From the NCBI GenBank assembly GCA_013306675.1, contig JABLUY010000038.1, positions 120,721-184,720 of the forward strand: 64,000 bases of DNA, written 5' to 3'. Within the stretch, counting starts at the first letter, position 1; each line of letters starts with the position of its first letter. The notes below the pieces were generated by a model. The model was not told where the DNA came from. It did no database searches and saw nothing but the letters and a program-made list of their open reading frames with translations. The DNA is from Thraustochytrium sp. TN22 (Eukaryota; Sar; Bigyra; Thraustochytrida; Thraustochytriidae). Positions 30,153 through 41,573 of this stretch are shown here, in pieces. Position numbers and translations under genes: made by a program.

Positions 30153-31924
30153 GTCCGTTCCGTTCCGCTCTGCCCGGGGAACGATGGAACGAAACGAAGG
30201 AACGGGGCGCCGCGCGCTCAGGCTCGCCGCGAGCGCCCCGCGCGCCCGCGCTGCGGCCGGGCGCGCCGCCGTCGCCGGCCGCGCGTCGCTGCGTCGCGCC
30301 GCCCGCTGCTGCGGCTGTCGCTGCTGCTGCTGTTGCGGGGGCTGCCTGGCGCGAGCTGGTTGCGGGTCTGCGCGGATTGCGCGAATGTCTTGGTGAGTTC
30401 CGAGTTTGAGACGAGCTTGCGAGCGAGCGAGCCACGGAGGTCCTCGCTCGTCCTCGCGCGCGTTATCGGAGAGGGCCGGGGCGAGCCGAGCGCGAGACGG
30501 GCGAGCCTGGCGCGGCTGCCGGCCGGGCGAGAGTCGCGCGGTCGAGGGGTTTTGCCCGTGCCTGCCTCTGGGGCGCTGCTTGCTCAGCAGTCTGGGCATG
30601 ACCACTGGCAGCCAGCGGAGCGGATCGAAGCACGCTGGCCTGGCGCTCAGCGCCAGGCCGATGATCTAGCTTACGAAGGATCTGCAGCACCCGGAGTTAG
30701 CCTAGGCCTAGGCCTACAACGAGTCATGATCGGCCGTGTACATGAGAGCGAACTCTTGGTCGCTGCAAACGCCGAATCACGAGTGCATGCTATGCATGCG
30801 TATGCAGGCATCGTCGCGTCGGGGTCCCAAGGCGTGCCACTTGCGCCGCCGGTGCAGCCTGGTCGCGGTGAGTAAAGTCACCTCGAACTATCAAAGTTCA
30901 ACATCCGAAAGAATCATCGCCACCTGGCCATTGTGGCGCGTGCGATGGCTAACGTTAGTCTGTCGCAGTATGCAGTCGTAGCATCCTCATGAACAGCACT
31001 CTCATGCGAAGCCCTTGAAAACTTCTCCTGCCGCGCCGTGCTTCGTGCTCCTGAATCATCACCAGCCAACCGCCGTCAGTGGCCATGGCCATGGCAGCAG
31101 CTACCATAGCTACGCACACGCACACGCCCGTGCGCGTGGAGAGACAACGCCTGCCCGCGGCCCTTGCGTCGCTGCTCGCCGCGCCGCGCCCCCAGCCCCG
31201 CCGCCGTCGTGGCGTCCGGCGGGCGCCGCTTCGCACACCACATCCTCACGCGGACCGTCGCACACATCACATTCAACTGGCAAATCACAAGTTATGCGCT
31301 GCGCTGCGCTGCGCTGCGCTGCGCTGCGCGGCCAGTGCGCTGCGCTCGGCTGCCAGTGCGCTGCCACCATGACCACGCATGACCACCACGGCTGCCGTGG
31401 CGCCCTGATCAGACTCGAGCTGCCGAGTTCATGGCTCCCGGCCGCGCTGCTTGCAGTGAAGTCTTTGAAGATGAAGCCAACATGTGAGGCGGCAAAGATC
31501 AGCGGCCAGCGGCAAATCTGCGAGCCCTTCGCCTGGCTGACGAATCATCATGGCAACACTGTAAAGCCAGCCGGCGCTGCGACGGCGCTGCGGCGGCGGC
31601 GGATCGGCGCGGATCGAGGCTGGCCGACGCTCCAGGCGCGCGGATCCCGCGCCTCCCGCACGAGGCGCGCCGTGGACCGTGGTGCGTGCTGCGCGTGGTG
31701 GAGGCTGCGCGTGCGGCCGGCCACGGGCTCAGAGCAGAGCAGAGCAGAGCAGAGCAGAGCAAAGCAAAGCAGAGCAAAGCAGAGAGCCTGGAGCGCTGCT
31801 CCGGCGCCTCCGAGCCGGCCGCGCGCCTGGCCTGGCCTAGCTGGCCGCCAGCTAGCCTAGCTGAGCCTGAGCTGGCCAGCTCGCGCGCAGGGCCTGACTC
31901 CAGGTCGGAGTCCGCACGCGGCGA
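30153..31924. other. Long spacer with microsatellites upstream of m-AAA protease gene
   Basis: No independent gene is supported. It contains (GCGCT)n at about 31293-31330 and (AGAGC)n at about 31731-31785. It probably also holds one or more unresolved 5' exons of the protease gene. Confidence 0.4.
31731..31785. repeat. (AGAGC)n / (AAAGC)n microsatellite
   Basis: About ten pentamer units AGAGC with interspersed AAAGC occur. A related (GCGCT) pentamer run lies at 31293-31330. Confidence 0.85.
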
Positions 31925-32205
31925 GTGCGAGTCCGGGCCGAGTCACGCCCAAAGCCTCGCGGCGCTCGCCTCGGCTCATCAGGCTCGCTCGCCAGTTTGA
32001 ACCGCGGCGGCGCGCTCGCAGCGGGCGGCGCGCTCGGCGGCGGCGCGGAAGGGTGGACGCCGGCTGCCGTGCCGGCGGCTCGCGGGCTCGCGGTCAGCGG
32101 CGCCGACCGCGCGCTGCAGATCGGTGACCTGCTCGGCTGGGCCTCGCGCAAGGTGCCGCGCGGCTTCGGCAAATTCTTTCCGGACGGCGCCAACGAGGAG
32201 AACGA

Positions 32206-32246
<41 letters not shown>

Positions 32247-33466
32247 CCAACAAGCAGGAGCAGGGGCAGGGGCAGGAGCAGGAGCAGGCGTCCAAGCCGC
32301 ACGAAAAGGCCGAGGCCAGCGGCAAGAACAACAACGATGCCAACAACAAAAAAGACGACAAGAAGGACGACGGCAACAACAACAATAACAAGAAGCGCCA
32401 GGGCGCCGGGGGCACGGGCCCCGAGGAAGAAGGGCCCAACATGGGCGCCAACCAGATGCTCACGGGCGCGCTCGCACTCTTTTTGCTCTACAGCCTGCTG
32501 TCCAGCAACTCCGAGCAGTCCATCGGCCGCGAGATCAACTGGCAAGAGTTCAAAACGCACCTTCTCGCCGCCGGTGAGGTGGAGCGCATCGTCGTGGTCA
32601 ACAAGCAGGTCGCCAAGGTCTACGTGCGCGGCCGGTCCGCGCTCAACAGCATCGTCAACGACGTCGACCCGCGCCCCGACGAGAACTCCGGCAGCCACGC
32701 CCGCTTCGACTACGGGCCCGGCACCTCCGCGCAGTTCGTCGCAGACGAAGACAAGTACGCCTCCGAAGGCCTGGGCCGCAACGCCTCCAGCGCCTCGGAC
32801 GGCGCCGCCGACCACCAGCGCTCCGCGTCCGCCTCAAGCAGCGGCGCCGCCGGCTACCCGAACCGCCTGCACAACCTCAACCACACCAACTCCCAGTACT
32901 ACTTCACCATCGGCAGCATCGACAGCTTCGAGCGCAAGCTAGAAATGGCGCAGCGCGAGCTGGGCATCCGGTCCACCAACTTCGTCCCCGTGCAGTACGT
33001 GAACGAGACCAACTGGCTCGCCGAGCTCTCCAAGCTCGCGCCCACCTTTCTCATCATCGCCGCGTGGGTCTTCATGATGCGCAGCATGGGCGGCGGCGCC
33101 GCTGGCGGCGGCGGCATGTCCAACATCTTCAAGGTCGGCAAGTCGCCCGCCACCGTGCTCGGCAAGGACAAGAACGTCGGCGTCACCTTCAAGGACGTCG
33201 CCGGCTGCGACGAGGCCAAGGTCGAGATCATGGAGTTCGTCGAGTTCCTTCGCGACCCGAAGCGCTTCACGCGACTCGGCGCCAAGATCCCCAAGGGCGC
33301 TCTGCTGGCCGGCCCGCCCGGTACCGGTAAGACGCTCCTCGCCAAGGCCACCGCCGGCGAGGCCAGCGTGCCCTTCTTCTCCATCTCCGGCTCGGACTTC
33401 ATCGAGATGTTCGTCGGCGTCGGCCCCTCGCGCGTGCGCGACCTCTTCGGCCAGGCTCGCAAGAAC

Positions 33467-33498
<32 letters not shown>

Positions 33499-34669
33499 CG
33501 CGGTCGCGCGCGCACGCGGCAAGGGCGGCTTCTCCGGCGGCAACGACGAGCGCGAGAACACTCTGAACCAGCTCCTCGTCGAGATGGACGGCTTCACCTC
33601 CAAGGAGGGCGTCGTGGTCCTCGCCGGCACCAACCGCGTCGACATCCTCGACCCTGCCATTTTGCGCCCCGGCCGCTTCGACCGCACCATCAACGTTGAC
33701 CTGCCCGACATTGAGGGCCGCAAGGCCATATTCAAGATCCACCTCGCCAAGATCAACGTCGGCGGCGACCTGGACAGCGTCGCGCAGCGCCTCGCCGCGC
33801 TCACCCCGGGCTTTTCCGGCGCGCAGATCGCAAACATTGCCAACGAGGCTGCCATCCTCGCCGCGCGCAAGAACAAGGACGCCGTCGACATGGAGTGCTT
33901 CGAGGGCGCCGTCGACCGCGTCATTGGCGGCCTCGAGAAGCGCAACTCCGTCATGACCCGCGAAGAGCTCCGCACCGTCGCCTACCACGAGGCGGGCCAC
34001 GCCCTCGTCGGCTGGTTCCTCAAGGACTGCGACCCGCTCCTCAAGGTCACCATCATCCCGCGCGCATCTGGCGCGCTCGGCTTCGCCCAGTACCTCCCGC
34101 GCGAGCTCGCCCTGCACTCCCAGGACCAGCTCCTCGACCGCATGGCCATGGCGCTCGGCGGCCGCGTCGCGGAGGAGATCACCTTTGGCCCGCGCTCCAT
34201 CACCACCGGCGCCTCCGACGACCTCAACAAGGTCACGCAAATCGCCACCTCCATGGTCACGCGCTTTGGCATGTCCCCGCGCATCGGCACCATCGCCTAC
34301 CCGGACGACGACAACGCCATGGTTCCGCAGAAGAAGTACTCCGAGGCCACCGCCAAGATCATCGACGAGGAGGTCAACAAGCTCGTCACCGAGGCCTACG
34401 CGCGCACCAAGGACCTCCTCATCTCCAAGAAGGATGACCTTGAAAAGGTCGCCGAGTACCTCCTCGAAAAGGAGACCATCAACCAGCACGACATTGAGCG
34501 TCTCATCGGCCCGCGCCCCTTCCAGCCCTCCGAGTCCTACCGCAACTTCCTCAAGGAGGTGCGCGACATTCATCCCGAAGACGACGACAGCAGCAACAAA
34601 ACCAGCGACGACACCGAGACCAAGGAGGACTCTTCCGCCAGCGGTCCCACCCCCGCCCCGGCACTTTAG
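31925..34669 (+). CDS. AFG3L2: Mitochondrial m-AAA protease subunit (AFG3L2/FtsH type), 5' end unresolved
   Basis: The frame encodes up to about 914 residues. [10 protein letters not shown] near 78-87 is a conserved AFG3 presequence-proximal motif. A poly-Ser/Asn linker, a first TM ([14 protein letters not shown]), the FtsH-ext domain and a second TM ([15 protein letters not shown]) follow. Next come the AAA module with Walker A GPPGTGKT (about 463-470), Walker [11 protein letters not shown] and [22 protein letters not shown], and the M41 peptidase with HEAGH (688-692). It degrades and matures inner-membrane proteins in the mitochondrial matrix-facing membrane. No in-frame ATG precedes the conserved N-terminal motif (the first Met is about residue 172). 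The initiator must therefore lie in an upstream exon; acceptors near 31890-32000 are possible. Confidence 0.95.
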
Positions 34670-34921
34670 ATATTCCTTCCTACTCACCTGTGTAGTGGAC
34701 GCTTTGTCCAACGACAGACCCACATGGCCCACGTCACCAAGCCAAGCCAGGTTTTGGGCAACACCGAGCGAAGCAAGGTTCATGGGCACCACCGGGCAGC
34801 ACCAAGCGAAGCCAGGTTAAGTCCCTCCTTCCCTTTTTTTTTTTTACCATGCGCCCCTTTTCATGTGTGTGTTTTGCCGACCGGTATAAGCAGAGCTTTC
34901 ATTGCGTTGATCGATTCCACG

Positions 34922-35125
34922 CGCCGGCCTGCAAAAGCAAAAAGCTGGAATTCAAAAAAAGATGGCCGGCCTGCAAAATCAAAAAGCTGGAATGCCGGCC
35001 TGCAAAAGCAAAAAGCTGGAATGCAAAAAAGCGGGCCGGCCTGCAAAAGCAAAAAGCTGGAATGCAAAAAAAGCGGGCCGGCCTGCAAAAGCAAAAAGCT
35101 GGCCTGCACAAAGCTGGCCTGCAAT
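34922..35125. repeat. ~40-bp tandem repeat, five copies
   Basis: Units start GCCGGCCTGCAAAAGCAAAA and continue AGCTGGAATGCAAAAAA-GCGG. Copy lengths vary (29-43 bp) through loss of the A-rich end. The final copy degenerates into GGCCTGCA-type remnants. Confidence 0.9.
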
Positions 35126-35399
35126 CACAGCTCAGGTGCTCACCATTTTGTACCCAAAACGACAGTCTGCCTCGCAAACCAACAGTCTGACCCCGCGCCG
35201 CTCTGTGGCGCTCAGCAGACTCGCAACTCCGCTCGACCTGGCGATCCAGCTCTCAGCTACATTAGAACCCCTCTCACCCCGTTCCTCGCCAGGCCGCCTC
35301 AGCCTGAGAAGTTCGCAAGACATGTCAATCTTTTCACCAGCCTGTGCTTCATCACTTGCTACACAGGATGCGGAGGAGCCGTCCCCAGACTCAAGCATG

Positions 35400-35577
35400 C
35401 GTCCGCCTCGCTCGAGGCGCCCACCTTGCTCAAGTCGTCAACCTCGCAGGAGTCCGACTCGCCAACCTCGCTCGAGTCGCCAACCTCGCTCAAGTCCGAG
35501 TCGCCAAGCTTGCCAACCTCGCTCAAGTCGCCAACCTCGCTCAAGTTGGAGTCGCCAAGCTTCGCCAACCTCGCTGA
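35400..35577. repeat. TCGCCAACCTCGCTCAAG-type 18-bp minisatellite
   Basis: About eight variably spaced copies of TCGCCAACCTCGCTCAAG or TCCGAGTCGCCAAGC variants occur. Confidence 0.8.
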
Positions 35578-35987
35578 AGATGAAAAGTCATGCGCAGCCG
35601 CCAGCTACCTTACTTCACGTGCGGCATGTGCCTCGTCGCGGTGCCCAACTGAACACGAGCTTTGTGGCGGCCTTGCACCTCACTGAGGCTCTTACATTCT
35701 CGCTCATGACCTCCCACCTCGAGTGCGTGCTCGCAGGTCATTTGAACGCTCGTTTGGAATTTACTTGAGAGTTCGCCCGCTCACATTCAGCTGTACTTGA
35801 CAAGTTCAGATTTCGCTCGACAGCACGAGCTTCGCTCGCTCGAGATTCTCGCTTGCAACGACCGGCGAGGTCGCACACGCTCACACGCTCACTGACAGTG
35901 AACAGACTGACAGCGAAGAGCGGAAGAATAATAGGAATGGACACAAATGAGGTAGTAAGTGATTTACCCGCGGGCGAACAAATGGAT

Positions 35988-37352
35988 TTAGAGGGACTTG
36001 TCATCCGAGGGGATGAGGGTGATCGAGAGACCACCGTGCTCGGAGGCGTCGAGACCCGCGCGCTCGTACTCCTCGGGCACGCGGAGCTTGCCGAAGAACT
36101 TGAGGGCAAGGGCGAGCGGGAGGACCATGAGGGTGACCCAGCCGATGATGGCGGCGGCGGCGATGAGCTGGAGGCTGATCTGGGTGCCCGAGGCGCCGTC
36201 GCAGACAAGGCTCGAGTAAGCGAGGTAGACCTGGGTCTTGTCAGCGAAGCAGCCGACAGCGAGGAGGCCCCAGACGCCAGCGGCACCGTGGACGGAGACG
36301 GCATCGACGGGGTCGTCAACGCCAACCTTCTTCATGAGCTTGGAAGAAGCCATGTAGACGAGGGCGCCGATGACACCGGTGAGGATAGAATAGCCAGCCG
36401 GGATGGTGGAGCAGCCCGCGGTGATGGAGACGAGGCCGGCGAGCACGCAGTTGAGGACGTTGGGGAGGTTGTACTTGCCCGACAGGAGGCGGTTGAAGAT
36501 GATGCCGGTGATGGCGGCGCCGGACGGGGCCAGGGTGGTGGCGACGGCGACCTTGCCGGCGTTAGCGCCATCGTAGGCCAGGGTCGAGCCGCAGTTGAAG
36601 CCGTACCAGCCGAACCAGAGGATGAAGGTGCCGAGGGTGCAGAGGGACAGGTTGTGAGCAGCGAACTCCTCCTCCGGGCCGCTCCAGCGGTCCAGGCGCG
36701 GGCCAAGAACGGCGGCCACGCACAGGGCAGCGACCGCACCGGTCAGGTGGACGACACCGGAGCCGGCGTAGTCAATGACACCGCAGCCGCCATCCTCGTT
36801 CCACATGGGGCCGGCCTTGGCCGAGAAGAAGGCCGAAGCCCAGGCATCCGTGGCCCAGATCCAGTGCGACACAACGGGGTACACGAAGGCGGTCAGCCAG
36901 ACGGCAATGCCGAAGTAGGCCGGGAGAGCGATGCGGCCGGCGGCGGCACCAGACACGATGGTGGCGGCAGTGGCGGCGAACATGGCCTGGAAGAAGAAGA
37001 GGGCCATGCCACCCATGCCCTCCTCAGCAGACAGAGCGAAGTTGCCCGAGGAGATGAACTCGTACGAGGAGTCGGCCGCGTTGTCCGTGCCGTAGGCAAA
37101 GCCGTAGCCCAGCAGGTAGTACATGAAGCCGCCCACGGCGATCGTGCCGAGGTTCTTGTAGCAGATGTTCACGGCGTTGCGGTGGCGCACCGAGCCGCAC
37201 TCGAGCATGCTGAAGCCAGCATGCATCCAGAACACCAGGAAGCCCGTGACGAGCATCCAGAGGTTGTTGCTGTTGGGCCCCTGCTCCTCGGCCCAGGCCG
37301 TGACATTGGCCTTGAGCTCCGCGAGCAGAGCGAGGTCCGCGACCTCCGTCAT
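35988..37352 (-). CDS. Ammonium transporter (AMT/MEP/Rh family), copy A
   Basis: The 454-residue protein has about 11 hydrophobic helices. Family motifs are FWMHAGFSMLECGSVRHRNA, GCGVIDYAGSGVVHLTGAVA (periplasmic recruitment region and the first pore His) and FGWYGFNCGSTL. DDPVDAVSVHGAAGVWG carries the second twin His, and the C-terminal tail has GLDASEHGG, the allosteric loop region of AMT trimers. It imports NH4+ at the plasma membrane. Its 5' end faces copy B 2.2 kb away. Length and motifs are complete, so it is probably functional. The stop TAA is at 35988. Confidence 0.97.
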   Translation of the reverse strand: MTEVADLALLAELKANVTAWAEEQGPNSNNLWMLVTGFLVFWMHAGFSMLECGSVRHRNAVNICYKNLGTIAVGGFMYYLLGYGFAYGTDNAADSSYEFISSGNFALSAEEGMGGMALFFFQAMFAATAATIVSGAAAGRIALPAYFGIAVWLTAFVYPVVSHWIWATDAWASAFFSAKAGPMWNEDGGCGVIDYAGSGVVHLTGAVAALCVAAVLGPRLDRWSGPEEEFAAHNLSLCTLGTFILWFGWYGFNCGSTLAYDGANAGKVAVATTLAPSGAAITGIIFNRLLSGKYNLPNVLNCVLAGLVSITAGCSTIPAGYSILTGVIGALVYMASSKLMKKVGVDDPVDAVSVHGAAGVWGLLAVGCFADKTQVYLAYSSLVCDGASGTQISLQLIAAAAIIGWVTLMVLPLALALKFFGKLRVPEEYERAGLDASEHGGLSITLIPSDDKSL

Positions 37353-39551
37353 GGTGCCTGCCCTTGTTTGTTTATATGCGCGCTCGTGCGAGGGTTTCTA
37401 GGGCAGCGATACCTTGCGCTGCGCAACGAGGCCAATCGGGTCTGCCGCCCCGCTGGCACCGCCGGCCTGCTAGCTAGCGCGGCTGGCTGGCCGGCCGAAG
37501 CGCGCGCGTGCAGATCAAGCAAGCGAGCGGAGCGGGCGCGAGCCTGCTTCCAGCACCGCGCGCGCGCCGCGCCATCGACGCAGATCCATCGCCGGGCGTC
37601 TCCCGGGGCCACGCCCCACGTCCGAGCTGCGGTCCGCTCGCGCGTGCACGCGCGGCCCTGCTTGCCGCCCCATTCCCGCGCCGGGACCCGGCGCCGCTGT
37701 ACCCGCGCCCTCTCGCGCGCTGCACCCCGGTCTCCGAGCAGCCCGCTGCGGCCGCGAGCACCGCCCCAGCGCGTCAGTGGCGCGCCAGAGACGGGCCCCT
37801 CTCACCCGGAGGGGACCTGGCCGCCTCGTCGGCGCGACTCCGGGCGTCTCCTACCGTTGCCGCAGGGTGTTGTGCACGAGCGGAGCAGTGCTTGAGTGCA
37901 CGCGGCGCGCGCGCGCGTGCACTCGACGGCCAGAGACACAGCCTCTGCGCCGCGGCCGGCTTGCTTGCTTGCTTGCTTGCACCGCGGGAGGGAGGGATCC
38001 AATCAGCCAGCCGGCCAGCCATCAGGCCAGCGACGCCGCGCGAGCGCAGGCCGAGCGACGGAGCCGAGAGCGAGCGGGCCCGCGGCCGTGATGGAGGAGC
38101 GTGCGTGCGTGCTTGCGCGCGAGCGTGCAGGCTTGCGTGCGTGCGTGCGTGCTCCCGGCCGCCAGCCGCGGCCCGAGCGCCGAGCAGCGAAAGTGTGTAG
38201 CTGTGCACTCACTGCCCAGCAGCCAGCCAGCCAGCCGGCCAGCACTCGGGCGACGCCTGAATTCTGGGCCTGGGGCGACGAGATCTTTGCGTCTTCCTTG
38301 CCTTGCCCTCTTGCCTTGCGGCCCTTGCCTTCTTCTTGCCTTGCCTTGACGGCCGACGCGCGTTTCGCTCGCGCGTGGCCGCTGCCGTGAGTCTCGACCT
38401 ATGCCTGTGGAGTCCGTCCCTCCGGCTGCGGCTTGGCGGAGACGAAGGCCCCATGCACCTGGATCCTTCCTTCGTTGGCTAGCTAGCTAGTACTACTCCT
38501 CCCTCTCAGCTCGCTCCCCCGGCCCTGCCACCTGGCAGGCGGGCCGGCCAGCGCGGCGGCGGCCCGCAACCGCCGCCGGCCTGGCCACACTGGGGTGGGT
38601 AAGAAGAGCTAGCGGTCATTCATTCAAGTAGTACAGACAGAAAGCACGCGCCGCGCTGGTCCCGCGAGGCGGCGAGGGTGATGATGCCTCGCCTCGCCTC
38701 GCCTCGCCTCGCCTCGCCTTGCCTCGCCTCGCCTCGCCTCGCTGCGCCTCGCGGCCTCGGCTCCGCTCGGCTCCGCTCCGCTCGGCCCCGCTCGGTCGCA
38801 CTCGGACTACCTGTGGCTGCTCGGAGCTTGGGCATGGCTGGTGGCGCGCGCGCGCGCGCCACAGCCACGGCTGCTCGGACCTCCAAGTCGCTCCCTCCTC
38901 CGCCTCTGTGGCTGGCGTGCACTGCGCGGTGCAAGCAAGCCACTGCGCTGTCCGTCACTGGCGCGGATCGGTCCAGGCCCTTCCTCCTCACTCTCTGGCA
39001 CTCAGGCTCTCGGGACCCAGCCGGGCCGGCCAGGCAGGCGGCACGCAGGCAGGCAGGCTGCCGGGAGCCGCCCCGGCTTGGATCTTTTCCTCTCGGTCGG
39101 CTGCTCGTACCTGGCGGTGCGCGAGGATCCACTCCACTTGTTGGCTGGCCTTGGTTGGCGGCCAGCTGGTCGCTTGCTTCCTTGCACCCCGTGACTCGCT
39201 CGCTGGCTATGACGCACGCTTGAGCTGTTTCCTTCTGGTTGTTGTGCACGCGCGCCGGCTAGATAGGACTGCCTATGGGAAACGGTAGGACCGTGTGGGC
39301 GACGCCCAGGCGCGCTGCACGCGCGCGTGCGACGCGGCGCGCGGTGCAAGTGCACCCTGCTCGCAGACCGCGCGCGCGCAGCAGGGGCGGCGCCCAGGGC
39401 CAGGGCCCGCTGCTTTGGTTGCGCCGGCCGGCCGGCCGGCCGGCCGGCGGGCAGCCGCGGCCAGCAGCAGACCCGAAACCAGCCCAGCAAAACCTGAACA
39501 GCAGCAGCAGCAGCCTACAGCAGCGGCAAACAAACCAACCCCTTAGGCACC
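37353..39551. other. 2.2-kb divergent intergenic region between two AMT genes
   Basis: No gene is supported. Simple repeats include GCTT (about 37960-37979), GTGC/CGTG runs (38100-38150), AGCC (38219-38236), a CCTCG pentamer run (38685-38750) and CCGG (39424-39450). Regulatory sequences for nitrogen control would be expected here, but none can be recognised by eye. Confidence 0.45.
38685..38750. repeat. (CCTCG)n minisatellite
   Basis: About twelve pentamer copies CCTCG occur, with one CCTTG and one CTGCG variant. Confidence 0.9.
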
Positions 39552-40890
39552 ATGGCTTCGGAGGCTGTGCTCGGCAATGTGTCCGAGATCAACGGCATGG
39601 TCACGGCCTTCAGCGACAACGGTGACATGCTGTGGCAGCTCATCGCGGGCTTCCTCGTCTTCTGGATGCATGCCGGCTTCTGCATGCTCGAGGCCGGCTC
39701 GGTCCAGCACAAGAACTCGGTCAACATCTGCTTCAAGAACCTCGGCACGGTGACCATCTCGGCGCTTTGCTACTACTTCGTCGGCTACGGCTTTGCCTAC
39801 GGCGCCGACAACACGGCCGAGTCCTCCTCCCTCTTCATCGGCACCGGCAACTACGCCCTCGCCGATGAGTCCGAGGACATGACCGGCATGGCCGCCTGGT
39901 TCTTCCAGTTCGCCTTCTGCGCCACCGCCGCCACCATCGTCTCTGGTGCCGTTGCCGGCCGCATCAACCTCATTGCCTACTTCATCATCGCCACCTACCT
40001 GACCGCCATTGTCTACCCGATCGTGTCCCACTGGACCTGGTCGACTGATGGCTGGCTGTGCTTCTGGGGCGACAACACCGAGATCATCCTCGGCTGCGGT
40101 GTCATTGACTTCGCCGGCTCCGGTGTCGTCCACATGACCGGTGGTGTGGCCGCTGCTGTCTTCGCCAAGGTGCTCGGCCCCCGCATCGGCCGCTTCGACG
40201 CCGACGGCACCGTCCAGAGCATCCCCCCCCCACAACATTGCCCTCCAGACCCTCGGTGTCTTCATCCTCTGGTTCGGCTGGTATGGCTTCAACTGCGGCT
40301 CCACCCTCACGTGGAACGGCGCTCTTGCTGGCCACGTCGCCGTCACCACCACCCTCTGCCCCTCGGCTGCCGTCATCACCGTCATGCTGGTCAAGCGCTA
40401 CACCACCGGCCACTTCGACATCGGCGCGGCTCTTAACGCCGCCCTCGCTGGCCTCGTCTCCATCACTGCCGGCTGCGCCATCATGGACGCCTGGGGCGCC
40501 GTGATCGCCGGCATCCTCGGCGGCCTCATCTACATTGGCGGCTCCAAGCTCGTCATCAAGGCCAAGATCGATGACCCCGTCGACGCCATCGCCGTCCACG
40601 GCATCTGCGGTGCCTGGGGTGTTCTCGCCGCCGCCATCTTTGGCCGCGCCGCCGAGATGTGCTGGTCGAGCTCCCCCTCGGGTGAGCAGGGCAAGCAGTT
40701 CGGCGCTCAGCTCGTCGCCGTCCTCGCCACCACCGGCTTCGTCATCATGATGACCCTCCCCCTCGCCCTCATCCTCAAGGTCACCGGCCTTCTCCGCGTG
40801 TCCGAGGCCGATGAGGAGGCTGGCCTCGATGCCTCCGAGCACGGCGCCCAGGCCTACGTTGGCGAGAAGTCCGGCAAGGTCATGGCGTAA
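39552..40890 (+). CDS. Ammonium transporter (AMT family), copy B, interrupted by +1 frameshift in a C9 run
   Basis: Frame 0 runs 39552-40228 from MASEAVLGNVSEINGMV through FWMHAGFCMLEAGSVQHKNS, CGVIDFAGSGVVHMTGGVAA and FDADGTVQSIP. At 40222-40230 there are nine C. Dropping one restores the next frame, HNIALQTLGVFILWFGWYGF onward, through DDPVDAIAVHGICGAWG to GLDASEHGAQ and the stop at 40888-40890. The joined product would be about 445 residues, close to copy A (454). Every AMT motif is intact on both sides, and there is no other damage. The simplest explanation is a homopolymer sequencing or assembly error; a real recent inactivation cannot be excluded. Confidence 0.9.
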
Positions 40891-41573
40891 GGCTCTCAAG
40901 AATGGACCTTAACTCACGTATTCCGTAAATCCATCAACTGTGTCACAATCGTTCGATGATGTTTTCAATCCGCTTGCCGTCTTGTACCATACGAGTTCCG
41001 GACGGGGCCTCCTCCTTCAAGTTGGACTTGTACGCGATGGATGTTACTCGACATGGCCGTGCGGACCTTCAAGTTGGACTTGTACGCGATGGATGTAACT
41101 CGACATGGCCGTGGTCTGCGCTTCTGCGAGACTCCTTTGCCAATGCAGAGTGCGCACGGAGCTCCAGCCCCAAAAAATATCCAAGCTTCGGCGACCGAGG
41201 ATTTCGGCGTGCTCCTTGGACGTCGCAGTCAGACTCTAGCTCATAGCTCGTAGCTCGAGGGAGAGATACAGCTCTGGCTGCGAGCAATTGAAGCTTTGAT
41301 GCGCGCACGGATCTGGCGCTACTTAGTTACTGGCTGCTTCACCGCCACACTGCGGCCGATACTTGGCCTACTCACTGATTGTGACTCACATCAGCCAGAG
41401 CTACGCGGCGGGCGCGGCCGGCGACAGCAGACAGCGGAGGGCGGCTAGGCCGGGCCGCCGGCGGCTGCAGCGACTGCGGTGACGGCAGCGACAGCAGGCA
41501 GCCAGCAGCCAGCAGACAGCAGACAGCAGACAGCAGACAGCAGACAGCAGACAGCAGACAGCAGACAGCAGAC
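40891..41573. other. Spacer with 52-bp duplication and heptamer repeats
   Basis: A 49-bp block is tandemly repeated (41014-41062, 41066-41114; two mismatches or so). The region ends in a (CAGCAGA)n run used as 5'UTR of the next gene. Confidence 0.6.
41508..41573 (+). repeat. (CAGCAGA)n heptamer repeat
   Basis: About nine copies directly abut the ATG at 41574. It is followed inside the gene by a separate 18-bp coding repeat (three copies of a Ser-Ala-Ala-Pro-Lys-Thr unit). Confidence 0.9.

Larger units (their letters stand above)
34670..35987. other. 3' spacer with minisatellites
   Basis: No gene is supported. Two repeat clusters occupy much of it (34922-35125 and 35400-35575), and both generate repetitive spurious ORFs. 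Confidence 0.5.

Noticed and set aside
28440-30875. 811-residue plus ORF opposite the GT10 gene
   Set aside because: Antisense shadow of a GC3-biased gene; Arg/His/Val-rich, no recognisable domain.
32939-34792. 617-residue minus ORF opposite the m-AAA protease
   Set aside because: Same shadow effect; Val/Asp/Leu-rich, no domain, and the sense strand encodes a complete AAA-M41 protein.
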